Source of the DNA: CAYNSB01 sp964399625
Lineage (GTDB): Bacteria > Planctomycetota > Phycisphaerae > Phycisphaerales > UBA1924
Assembly: GCA_964399625.1 (NCBI GenBank)
Contig: CAYNSB010000016.1
Location: 1-62,063 of the forward strand
Reading direction: 5' to 3'
Length of the DNA stretch: 62,063 nt
Shown: piece after piece, positions 50,791-58,342 of the stretch
Layout of the letters: every line of letters starts with the position of its first letter
Numbering within the stretch: position 1 is the first letter of the stretch
Program-made: the position numbers and the translations under genes
Notes under the pieces: model-generated
Database searches by the model: none
Seen by the model: the letters and a program-made list of their open reading frames with translations, nothing else
What the model was told of the DNA's origin: nothing

Positions 50791-52512
50791 ATGCGCGCTG
50801 ACGAACTGGCACGGGCATCGGGATCCACGCTGCGGAGAATCGCGAGATCGACGCCTGCTCGCGCCGGGCTTGCGCTGTGCGCGATCGCCAGCGCGCAGGG
50901 GCAGTCCCTTTCGTCCACGTTCGCGGGCGGCCAGAGCGTCGCGGGCAACACGTTCACGCTGTCGGCCCAGCGCCCCATCACGCTCGTGGGGTTCGATCTG
51001 AACATCGCCGCGAGCGGGAGCGCGAACACCGTCTCGTGCTTCTACCGCCCCTTTGGAATCGGAGGTCAGGAGACGAACCCGGTCCAATGGTTCTCGCTCG
51101 GCGCTGATCCGAACGTCGTAAGCGCGGGAGCCGGGCTGCCCTCGCGTGCGCGCTTCTCAGGCGTGGAACTCACTCCCGGACAGGCGCCCGGGTTCTATCT
51201 CGATCTGACCTCATCTTCCTCCGGTTCAACGTCGATCCTCGGCGCCACCCCGGGCGCCTCGCCCTTTGCCAACGCCGACCTCACGTTCACGCCCAACTCG
51301 GCCCAGGGCAGCCCCGCGTTCAGCTCGACCACGCCCGGCGTGATGTGGAACGGGCGCGTCAACTACAAGCCCACGGCCGCGTGCGTCCGTCAGACCACCC
51401 AGTTCGCCGGGGGCAACAACTTTCGTGGCAACACGTTCGACATCAAGGGCGTGAACCCGGTCACGATCACGGGCTTCGACGTGAACCTGGACGGGGCGGG
51501 CTCGACCAACACCATCGCGGTGTACTACAAGCTCGGCACGGCCGCGGGCTTTGAATCGACGCCCGGCGCCTGGACCCTGCTGGGCACCGATCCCAACGTC
51601 GTCAGCGCGGGAATCAACCAACCCTCGCACGTTCGCGTGGGCGGGCTCGAGATCGCGGCTGGGCAGACGTACGGCATCTACGTGGACCTGGCGAGCTACG
51701 ACGGAACGACGTTGCTGCATTACACCACCACCAGCGGAACGTTCGGGTTCCGGGACATCCAGATCGTGGGCGGAACTGGGCAGGGCGACCCGCCGTTCAC
51801 CACGGTCTTCCCGACGCGCCTGTGGAACGGCAGCGTGTACTACGCGCCCACGCCCGCGATCGGCGCGCTGGATACCTCCTTCTCAAGCGATGGCGGCGCC
51901 AGCGGCTCCATGTTCGATCTCACGCCCGCGCGTGATCTCGACTTGGACGGCATCGATGTGAACATCGCCGGCGCCGGCCCCACCAGCTCCGTGACGATCC
52001 GTTACCGCACGGGTTCCTCGGTGGGCTTCGAGTCCACCTCGGCCGGGTGGACGCTGCTCGGAACGGACACCGCCGCAGTCTCACCGGGGCAGGACGGCGC
52101 GACGCCCGTGCGTGTGCGCGGGGCACGCCTGCTCGCGGGCCAGACGTATGGTGTGTACGTGTCGCTCAATTCCGGGGGCACGCTGCGCTCGCTCGCGGGG
52201 CCGCACTCGTACACGAACGCGGACCTCTCGCTGGCGAGCAACTGCGACAAGGGCGCCCCCCTCTTCACCGGCGCCACCACGAGCTCGCGGGCCTTCAGCG
52301 GACGGATCTATTACCACACGGCGGGCTGTTACCCCAACTGCGACGGCAGCACCGGCGCGCCGCTGCTGGGCGCGGGCGATTTCGTCTGCTTCCTGAGCAA
52401 GTTCCGCGCCGGCGATGCGTACGCCAACTGCGATGGCAGCACGGTGGCTCCCACGCTGGGCGCGGCGGACTTCGTGTGCTTCCTGAGCAAGTTCCGCGCC
52501 GGATGCCCGTGA
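50791..52512 (+). CDS. secreted protein with three ~155-residue repeats and two dockerin-like modules
   Basis: 573 aa from ATG 50791 with GAGAGGG upstream. Signal-like region (ARAGLALCAIASAQGQ). Three homologous repeats at ~40-195, 196-350 and 352-505 share ...F.l...p.ti.GfDvNi.g.gs.ntv...Y..G...g.E..p..W.lLG.DpnvvSaG...p..vr..G.el..GQ..G.Yvdl and end in WNGrVyY-type strands. The fold is not recognised; it looks like an all-beta anchor-type domain. The last ~62 residues hold two Cys-framed modules (NCDGSTGAPLLGAGDF and NCDGSTVAPTLGAADF). It follows the HAF-like gene by 75 nt and may be co-transcribed. Confidence 0.82.
   Translation: MRADELARASGSTLRRIARSTPARAGLALCAIASAQGQSLSSTFAGGQSVAGNTFTLSAQRPITLVGFDLNIAASGSANTVSCFYRPFGIGGQETNPVQWFSLGADPNVVSAGAGLPSRARFSGVELTPGQAPGFYLDLTSSSSGSTSILGATPGASPFANADLTFTPNSAQGSPAFSSTTPGVMWNGRVNYKPTAACVRQTTQFAGGNNFRGNTFDIKGVNPVTITGFDVNLDGAGSTNTIAVYYKLGTAAGFESTPGAWTLLGTDPNVVSAGINQPSHVRVGGLEIAAGQTYGIYVDLASYDGTTLLHYTTTSGTFGFRDIQIVGGTGQGDPPFTTVFPTRLWNGSVYYAPTPAIGALDTSFSSDGGASGSMFDLTPARDLDLDGIDVNIAGAGPTSSVTIRYRTGSSVGFESTSAGWTLLGTDTAAVSPGQDGATPVRVRGARLLAGQTYGVYVSLNSGGTLRSLAGPHSYTNADLSLASNCDKGAPLFTGATTSSRAFSGRIYYHTAGCYPNCDGSTGAPLLGAGDFVCFLSKFRAGDAYANCDGSTVAPTLGAADFVCFLSKFRAGCP
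52330..52503 (+). repeat. tandem 90-nt dockerin-like repeats (2 copies)
   Basis: Units begin at 52330 and 52420 (period 90 nt). The end sequence CTTCCTGAGCAAGTTCCGCG is identical in both; the beginning differs more than in the other two genes. Confidence 0.85.
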
Positions 52513-52582
52513 ATGCGGGCACGCGATGGGTCGCGCATGTGCGCCGAGCGGGCGCCGATCTGCCCATTCCGCTTCCGGCGCG

Positions 52583-53809
52583 TTAGCGCACCGGCAACGG
52601 GAACTTCATCATGATCGTTGAGTGCATCGGCGGATACTTGACCGCCAGGCGAATCGCGCGGAAATCCCGCGCGTTCCATCCCGCTCGATCGAGCGTGTGA
52701 CGCACGAGGTCGTCGTAGCGCGGAACGAGCGGCGTCGAGATCGCCGGCGGCAGGCCCACCAGCTCCCGGGCCCGCTCCTCCATCGGCAGGTCATGCTCGG
52801 GCATGTTGGGATCGGGCGTGTGCACCTGCCCGAACGTGCGCAGCTCGGGCATTGCCGTCACGCCCAGCGAGCGGTGCATGAGCACATCCAGCAGGGCGTG
52901 CTCGGCCGGCATTCCCACCTGCACCGAAAAGCCCATCGTCGGGTCATCCGCGGACGCGTATCGGGGCGCCCCGCCCCTGATCAACGTTCCCATGAAGCAT
53001 GTGAACGCGCCGGTGTTGCCCACGGGCGACTCCATCAGCTCGAAAACGAGGGCCGTGCCCTCCCGGCGCTTGCGGATCTGCGGCATGCGCGGCGAGCAGA
53101 ACTCGCTCAGCAGCGTCGGCCCCGATGAATCGCTCAGGCCCACGTCGAGCGGCCCCAGGTCCGCGTCCATGGGGTTGCCGTCGTGCTCGCGATAGACCTG
53201 AGGGCGGAACAAACGCCATCTCACGTTCGGGCGGAGACATCGGAAGTCGACGACTCCCGCGAGCATCGCCATGTCGAGCCAGTCGGCCTTGTCCTTGGCC
53301 GGCGCGATCACCATCGTGTTCACGCGCACCCGAGTCTGCACGCCCCAGATCGCGCTGTTGCCACGGAACGCGAGACGGCGCGACTGCTCCATCCGCTCTT
53401 CGGAACCCGCGCCACCCATGCTGTCGAGGATGAGTTCGAGCGTGGCCCAATCGCCCGCGTGCAGCTCGACGACGCGCTCGAACTCGTGGAGCGTGCTGGC
53501 GATGCGTGCGATCGCGGGTTGGCTCGCCCCGCTCTTCTCCGCCGCGTTGGAAAGGATCTCGATGCCCTCATGGCCGGGCATGTGCTGCATCGCCTGGAAC
53601 AGATCCGGCGTGCAGATGACCTTGGACACTTTCCACGTTAGGTTGCGATTGATTCCCAAGCGACGCGCGACCTCTTGCGGCTGCGAAGGGTCGCATGACG
53701 CTTCTCCAAGCGCGGTAGCCAACGATTGGCGGACACTCTCGAAGGCGCTCGCGATGTGCTCCTCGAAGGTGCTTGACGAGCCGTTGGTTGGTGTCGAGAT
53801 CGGGGTCAT
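52583..53809 (-). CDS. conserved protein of unknown function with possible N-terminal HTH
   Basis: 408 aa from ATG 53809 (MTPISTPTNGSSSTFEEHIAS). Residues ~45-75 (SQPQEVARRLGINRNLTWKVSKVICTPD) look like a helix-turn-helix, and ~75-110 are helical (HEGIEILSNAAEKSGASQPAI). The rest is a mixed alpha/beta region with WLDMAMLAGVVDFRCLRPNVRWRLFRP, LLSEFCSPRMPQI and FTCFMGTLIRGGAPRYAS. No catalytic motif or membrane segment is seen. It could be a DNA-binding regulator with a ligand-binding C-terminal domain; this is inference. It is convergent with the dockerin gene and divergent from the PEP-CTERM-type gene. Confidence 0.7.
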   Translation of the reverse strand: MTPISTPTNGSSSTFEEHIASAFESVRQSLATALGEASCDPSQPQEVARRLGINRNLTWKVSKVICTPDLFQAMQHMPGHEGIEILSNAAEKSGASQPAIARIASTLHEFERVVELHAGDWATLELILDSMGGAGSEERMEQSRRLAFRGNSAIWGVQTRVRVNTMVIAPAKDKADWLDMAMLAGVVDFRCLRPNVRWRLFRPQVYREHDGNPMDADLGPLDVGLSDSSGPTLLSEFCSPRMPQIRKRREGTALVFELMESPVGNTGAFTCFMGTLIRGGAPRYASADDPTMGFSVQVGMPAEHALLDVLMHRSLGVTAMPELRTFGQVHTPDPNMPEHDLPMEERARELVGLPPAISTPLVPRYDDLVRHTLDRAGWNARDFRAIRLAVKYPPMHSTIMMKFPLPVR

Positions 53810-54239
53810 GCAGTCAAGATTCCATCGGGATTGCCGCTCCGGAGCGGCACTGTACCACAATTCTAGACAGCAATGAATTTTTTAGTGGAATTGTTTGCAA
53901 AGACTCTTGTGATGATGATGCCAGAGCAGTATATTGCGGCCGTTGGAGATCGCTGGACACGTTCGCGGCTCGCGTGAAAGCGCGTGCGAGAGACAGGCAT
54001 CATGCAGTCAATGCATCGGAAATCGCAGGAGACTTGCGCTGCGCATGCCCCGTCTGGGCTGCACGTGATCGAGCGATCGAGTCGCAGGACATCGTTCTTG
54101 GTGGAGGTTGGACTCACCCGCCCTTGTCGGGATCGGTGAGCCTTCGCGCACGCCCGGTGCGGGACGCGATGGACGACGTGCCTTGGTCAGTAGAGACGCA
54201 GATCGGATAACACTGGCCCCTATCTGGAGAGAGATCGCC
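53810..54239. other. 430-nt divergent intergenic region
   Basis: No supported gene. It is clearly A/T-richer at 53855-53945 (AATTCTAGACAGCAATGAAT, TTTTTTAGTGG nearby) than flanking DNA. This is where promoters for the unknown gene and the PEP-CTERM-type gene are expected. The ribosome-binding site GGAGAGAG of the latter is at 54226-54233. Confidence 0.55.
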
Positions 54240-56054
54240 ATGGTTCGCACGCACGCTCAACGAATCGCCCTGCTCATCGCGGCCGCGGGCGCCACCAGCG
54301 CTCTGGCGGCCGGCCCCACCATCGAAAAGGTGATCGCGGCAACCGATCCAATCCCGGGTGCGATCGCGGGCTCCACGTGGCAGGGCGGATTCGTGAACGG
54401 CCTGGGCACGCCGGCGATTGACAAGAACGGAAACGTCGCGTTCGTGGCGCGCGTGACTGGTTCTGACACTCCGACCATCTCGAATCAGCGCGCGACCTTC
54501 TACGGTGCGCCCGTCGGTGCTGTGTCCGGCGCGATGTCCATGATCGCCCGCGACGGCACGGCCGCGCTCACCTACGCCGGGGCGCCGGTCGGTTGGGTCC
54601 ACAACAGCATTCCCAGCGGCACCAACCCCGCCAGCTTCGGCCTCAACACGGCGCTGGGTCTGCTCGAGAATGGCGACATCGTGCAGGGCTCGACGCTCAA
54701 TGGCGTCGGCGCCACCGCCTCGAACAACAACGCGATGTTCTACGGCGCGGGCTCCGCTGGCGCCGCGGGCATCAGCATGTACCTGCGCACCGGCGACGCG
54801 GCCCCAGGGATCGGAGCGGGCACGGCGCCCGCGGTGTTCTCCTCGTCGCTCAACCTTTCGCCCTTCTCGAACCAGGTCAACAGCAACGGCGTCACTCTCT
54901 TCACGTCGAACATCACGGGCGGTGATGTGGTCGGAACGACCAACAACTCGGGACTCTTCCTGAGCGCGGGCAAGAGCGGCTCGGGGATTCCCGCCAAGCT
55001 CGTGCTCCGCACCGGCGATGCGGCTCCCGGAGTCGCAGCGGGCGGATCGGGGCCCGCCGTGCCGACCTTGGCGGCCGTGTCGACCTTCGGCTTCCACCTC
55101 GGCGGAGACTACGTCTCGGCGAGCGAGAAGCTCACGGTGAGCGCCCTCAGCGGAGTGACCACGGCGAACGACGAGGTGATGTACGTTGGGAAGCCCGGGG
55201 CGATGAAGCTCGTCGCCCGCGAAGGGAGCGCGGTGCCCGGCGTGGCCAACGCGTTCTACGCGGCGAGCCTCAGCAACTCTGCTCGATCGCTCAACACGGC
55301 GGGGCAGTCGGTCTTCTTGAACGCGATCACGGGCCCTGGTGTCACCGTCGGCGTGGATGATCAGGCCGCCATGTTGTGGGACCCGAATGGAAATGGCGGC
55401 CTCGGCTCAACCTCGGTCCTCGTTCGAAAGAACGCGATTCTCACGGGTGGGCTGGGCACGAATCTGACCGTCGGCGTGATGAACACCAACAACAACCAGC
55501 TTCTGAATACGGGCAATTACATCTTCGGTGCGTCGATCGGTGGCGCTGCGGCGGGGCAGGACCAGGCGATCATCTTCCACAATATCAATACCGGCGCCGA
55601 CACCATCGCGATGCAGCGCGGGATGCTGCTGCCGGGATACACCGATGTGGCGATTTCGGCCAGCGCAGCCCTCGCCTCCGGCTCGTTCCTCGCGAACAAC
55701 AAGGGCGACATTCTCTTCTTCGCCGCGCTGGCGGGCACGGGCGTGACGACCGGCGTGAACGATCAGGCGCTGCTCGCCTGGGACCCCATCGATGGCCTAT
55801 CGATCCTGGCCCGCACGGGGGACGCGGCGCTCACCGCGGCCGTGGGATTCGCCCCCACGTCCTTCCAGATCGGATCGACGACCATCTCGGGTGACAATAC
55901 CTGCGAGGGATTCACCGACAATGGATGGCTCACGTTCATCGTCAAGAACAGCGCACAGTCCGCGATCGTGCGTATGCAGTACATCCCGGCTCCCAGCGCG
56001 CTGGCGCTGCTGGGCGTGAGCGGCATGCTCGTCGGGCGTCGCCGTCGCCGCTGA
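54240..56054 (+). CDS. DUF7453-like choice-of-anchor protein with PEP-CTERM-like tail
   Basis: 604 aa from ATG 54240, GGAGAGAG upstream. Signal peptide IALLIAAAGATSALA. The ~560-residue body repeats the unit RTGDAAPG / AREGSAVPG, then LN..GQ..F.a...G.GV..G..DQA..lWdp, a beta-propeller-like pattern found in planctomycete DUF7453 proteins. The C-terminus IPAPSALALLGVSGMLVGRRRRR is a short sorting signal: Pro-rich turn, hydrophobic helix and Arg cluster, as in PEP-CTERM proteins (PxP variant). This implies processing by an exosortase/archaeosortase-type enzyme. No exosortase is in the window. Confidence 0.83.
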   Translation: MVRTHAQRIALLIAAAGATSALAAGPTIEKVIAATDPIPGAIAGSTWQGGFVNGLGTPAIDKNGNVAFVARVTGSDTPTISNQRATFYGAPVGAVSGAMSMIARDGTAALTYAGAPVGWVHNSIPSGTNPASFGLNTALGLLENGDIVQGSTLNGVGATASNNNAMFYGAGSAGAAGISMYLRTGDAAPGIGAGTAPAVFSSSLNLSPFSNQVNSNGVTLFTSNITGGDVVGTTNNSGLFLSAGKSGSGIPAKLVLRTGDAAPGVAAGGSGPAVPTLAAVSTFGFHLGGDYVSASEKLTVSALSGVTTANDEVMYVGKPGAMKLVAREGSAVPGVANAFYAASLSNSARSLNTAGQSVFLNAITGPGVTVGVDDQAAMLWDPNGNGGLGSTSVLVRKNAILTGGLGTNLTVGVMNTNNNQLLNTGNYIFGASIGGAAAGQDQAIIFHNINTGADTIAMQRGMLLPGYTDVAISASAALASGSFLANNKGDILFFAALAGTGVTTGVNDQALLAWDPIDGLSILARTGDAALTAAVGFAPTSFQIGSTTISGDNTCEGFTDNGWLTFIVKNSAQSAIVRMQYIPAPSALALLGVSGMLVGRRRRR

Positions 56055-56176
56055 GACCCGATCACCTCGATTGAATCCCTCTCTTAAGGTCGGGCTCGTT
56101 TGAGAACATGGCGATCCCGACCATTTCGACGCCGCGGTCTCAGGAAGCACGGGAAGTGCCTGAACGACACCCCATG

Positions 56177-56202
56177 AAAAAACCGGCGCGATGGCGCCGG
56201 TT
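56177..56202 (-). terminator. rho-independent terminator of RRM gene (minus strand)
   Basis: Stem AACCGGCGC / GCGCCGGTT (9 bp), loop GATG (56190-56193). On the minus strand the stem is followed by TTTTTT (56182-56177). It is ~30 nt beyond the stop codon at 56234. Confidence 0.88.
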
Positions 56203-56233
56203 CGGTTCAACTCATTTCACGCGGCTGGCGCGA

Positions 56234-56563
56234 TCAGTACGAGCGGCGACCGCCGCCGCCGAACCCGCCGCGGCCACCACCGCCGCCACCGAATCCGCCG
56301 CGACCACCACCGCCGCCGCCCTCGCGGGGCTTGGCCTCGTTGACCGTCAGGCTGCGACCGTCAACTTCCTTGCCATTGAGTCCGGCGATCGCGGCCTGCG
56401 CGTGCTCGTTGCTGGGGAACTCGACGAAACCGAAGCCGCGCGGGCGGCCCGTCTCGCGATCGGTCACGAGCGACGCCGAGGACACCTCTCCAAAGGTCGC
56501 GAACAGGTCGCGCAGCTGGGACTCGGAGGTGTTGAACGAGAGATTGCCGACGTAAAGCTTCAT
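56234..56563 (-). CDS. glycine-rich RRM RNA-binding protein
   Basis: 109 aa from ATG 56563. A complete RRM at 1-80: RNP2 MKLYVGNLSFNTS, RNP1 RGFGFVEFPSNEHAQ, with GLNGKEVDGRSLTVNEAKPRE. The tail is Gly/Arg-rich (GGGGGGRGGFGGGGGGRGG...RRSY). Such proteins in bacteria are cold- or stress-linked RNA chaperones. The ORF extension upstream (to 56776) is rejected because the RRM starts at this Met. The 346 nt upstream contain the promoter and leader, possibly long and regulated, but no motif was identified. Confidence 0.92.
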   Translation of the reverse strand: MKLYVGNLSFNTSESQLRDLFATFGEVSSASLVTDRETGRPRGFGFVEFPSNEHAQAAIAGLNGKEVDGRSLTVNEAKPREGGGGGGRGGFGGGGGGRGGFGGGGRRSY

Positions 56564-56909
56564 GCGCTTTACTCCATGCCCGAGGGTGAAACTTGATTTT
56601 CCGAGGCTTGGTCTCAGGCCGAAGAAGCGTCGGGAGTCACTGGAGACTCGACCAAACGCAGGCCGGGCCGGACAGAGATCACGACGAAGTCTAGGCGCGC
56701 CGCCGGCGCGGAACCGCCCGCAGGCGGCCGAGCCATGCTCGTGTGGCGTGCAAAGCCCTGCGCAAGCCACCCACAAGCAACGCTTTGTGCTTATGTCGGG
56801 CCCCTCAATGCAGCCTTTGTAACGGCAGACTGTTCCGGTTCTTCGTTCGTGCTGCCTGCTGCCATGCGCATCCGCGATCCTCGCGTATGGTCCGCGCCTT
56901 CAATCCCGC
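56564..56909. other. 346-nt divergent region between RRM and SRAP genes
   Basis: No supported gene. It serves as the leader/promoter region for the minus-strand RRM gene and the plus-strand SRAP gene. A TATGGT at 56886-56891 is a weak -10 candidate for SRAP. The 9-mer GTTAGGGTA was not found here. Confidence 0.5.
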
Positions 56910-57596
56910 GTGTGCGGACGCTTCACGAGGATGTTCAAGTGGGCCGACCTGGTGCGCCTCTACGGGCTGCTCGACGACCTGTCGGGCGGCGTTGATCCGG
57001 CGGGCGTGCCGCTCGACTGGCTCCGCCCCTCGTACAACGTCGCCCCCACCCAGCCCAGCGTGACGATCCGCGAGCATGAGGGCGAACGCGTCGCTCTGCC
57101 CGCGGTGTGGGGCCTTCGCCCGGCGTGGATGGAGACGAAACTCGCGCCCATCAACGCCAAGAGCGAGACCGTCGCCACCTCGCCCATGTTCCGCGGAGCG
57201 TGGAAGTCCCGTCGGTGCATCGTGCCCGCCAGCGGGTTCTACGAGTGGCGGAAGGTCGGCGAGGGCAAGGTGCCGCACTACATCCATCGCGCCGATGGCG
57301 CACTCATCAGCCTCGCGGGGTTGTACGAGGCGGGCGAGGATGGCGATACGTTCACGATCCTCACGTGCCCGCCCAACCAGTTCATGGCGCGGCTGCACGA
57401 CCGGATGCCCGTGATCCTGGAGCCCGAGTCGATCGCCGCCTGGCTGGGCGAGCCGACGCCCTCGCTCCTGCGCCCTGCGCCGGAGGGAGTCCTTGTCGCG
57501 CACCCCGTAAGCCGACGAGTGAACAGCCCGAAAGTGAACGACGAATCGCTGGTCAAACCCGCTGAAAGCACGGGCCCCGCGAGTTTGTTCGAATGA
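56910..57596 (+). CDS. SOS response-associated peptidase (SRAP, YedK/HMCES family)
   Basis: 228 aa from GTG 56910, which makes Cys2 the first residue after Met removal (MCGRFTRMFKW). The Cys forms a thiazolidine link to abasic sites in single-stranded DNA, shielding them. Other SRAP residues are present: SYNVAPTQPSV (Asn), INAKSETVATSPMFRGAWKSRRCIVPASGFYEWRK (Glu) and FMARLHDRMPVILEPES (His). The gene lies 62 nt upstream of imuA and heads the damage-tolerance cassette. Confidence 0.93.
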   Translation: MCGRFTRMFKWADLVRLYGLLDDLSGGVDPAGVPLDWLRPSYNVAPTQPSVTIREHEGERVALPAVWGLRPAWMETKLAPINAKSETVATSPMFRGAWKSRRCIVPASGFYEWRKVGEGKVPHYIHRADGALISLAGLYEAGEDGDTFTILTCPPNQFMARLHDRMPVILEPESIAAWLGEPTPSLLRPAPEGVLVAHPVSRRVNSPKVNDESLVKPAESTGPASLFE

Positions 57597-57635
57597 GAAC
57601 AGGCTCGTACCCCGAGTTGCGCTTGATCGTATTTC

Positions 57636-57654
57636 GTTAGGGTAGTACCCTGAC
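57636..57654. promoter_or_regulatory. candidate LexA-type operator over imuA promoter
   Basis: GTTAGGGTA-G-TACCCTGAC: 9-bp arms with one mismatch around a single base. The right arm contains TACCCT (57646-57651), the putative -10 box, with TTGATC (57623-57628) 17 nt upstream as a -35, so a bound repressor would block transcription. GTTAGGGTA recurs upstream of recA (15091-15099). ATG 57659 is 7 nt after the -10, so the mRNA may be leaderless. Confidence 0.5.
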
Positions 57655-57658
57655 GGCG

Positions 57659-58342
57659 ATGCGGGCCCTTCAGATCGACCAAATCCGCGAGCGGATCGGC
57701 GCACTGAGGACCGACCGCGGCCCCAGCCTGGGCGCGATCGAGGGGGCACCGCTGCGCCTGCGCGCGACGCACGAATGGTTCGGCCCGTCGATCGATCGGC
57801 GCGACTGGTCCCCGCCCCTGGGCGTGCTCGCGGCCCTGGCGACGCGCGGGCTTGAGGCGGGACTGCTGGGGCACGTCGCGTGGATCGGGCGGCGTGTCTT
57901 CCCGTATCCGCCCGCGCTCGATCGGCGCACGCTGGCGGCGTCGGTGTTCGTCGACGCACCCAGCCTCGAGGCACGGGTCTGGGCCATGGACCTGGCGCTG
58001 CGTGCCCAGACACCCATCGCGGTGATCGCCGATGCGCGGGGAATGACGCTGGCGCAGTCGCGCCGCGTGCAACTGGCCGCGGCGCACGGAAACGGCATCG
58101 GCCTCCTGGCACGCCCCGCGCTCGAGGAGGGCGCGCTGAGCGCGGCCGTGACCCGCTGGCGGATCGACACGGACTCGATGGGAGGTATCCGCTGGAGCAT
58201 GACGCTCCTGCGGCACAAGGACGAGCCGCGCCTGATGGACCGGGCGCGTTGCTGGATCGCGGAGTGGAACGATGGGGAGGGTCTTGTCACTCGCCCTGCC
58301 GTGGTGGATGGCGGAGCGCGCCGTCCGGCACGCACGGCCTGA
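57659..58342 (+). CDS. imuA: ImuA-like protein of the translesion mutasome
   Basis: 227 aa from ATG 57659 with no Shine-Dalgarno. RecA/SulA-like fold: LGVLAALATRGLEAGLLGHVAWIGRRVFPYPPAL, then SLEARVWAMDLALRAQTPIAVIADARGMTLAQSRRVQLAAAHGNGIGLL and TRWRIDTDSMGGIRWSMTLLRHKDEP. There is no Walker A, in agreement with ImuA (RecA-like but not ATP-binding). It works with ImuB and DnaE2 in error-prone synthesis past lesions. The 3' end overlaps imuB by 71 nt. Confidence 0.85.
   Translation: MRALQIDQIRERIGALRTDRGPSLGAIEGAPLRLRATHEWFGPSIDRRDWSPPLGVLAALATRGLEAGLLGHVAWIGRRVFPYPPALDRRTLAASVFVDAPSLEARVWAMDLALRAQTPIAVIADARGMTLAQSRRVQLAAAHGNGIGLLARPALEEGALSAAVTRWRIDTDSMGGIRWSMTLLRHKDEPRLMDRARCWIAEWNDGEGLVTRPAVVDGGARRPARTA

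Noticed and set aside
53773..54210. 145-aa plus-strand ORF in the divergent intergenic region
   Set aside because: No ribosome-binding site, composition unlike a protein, and it runs through the A/T-rich promoter stretch.
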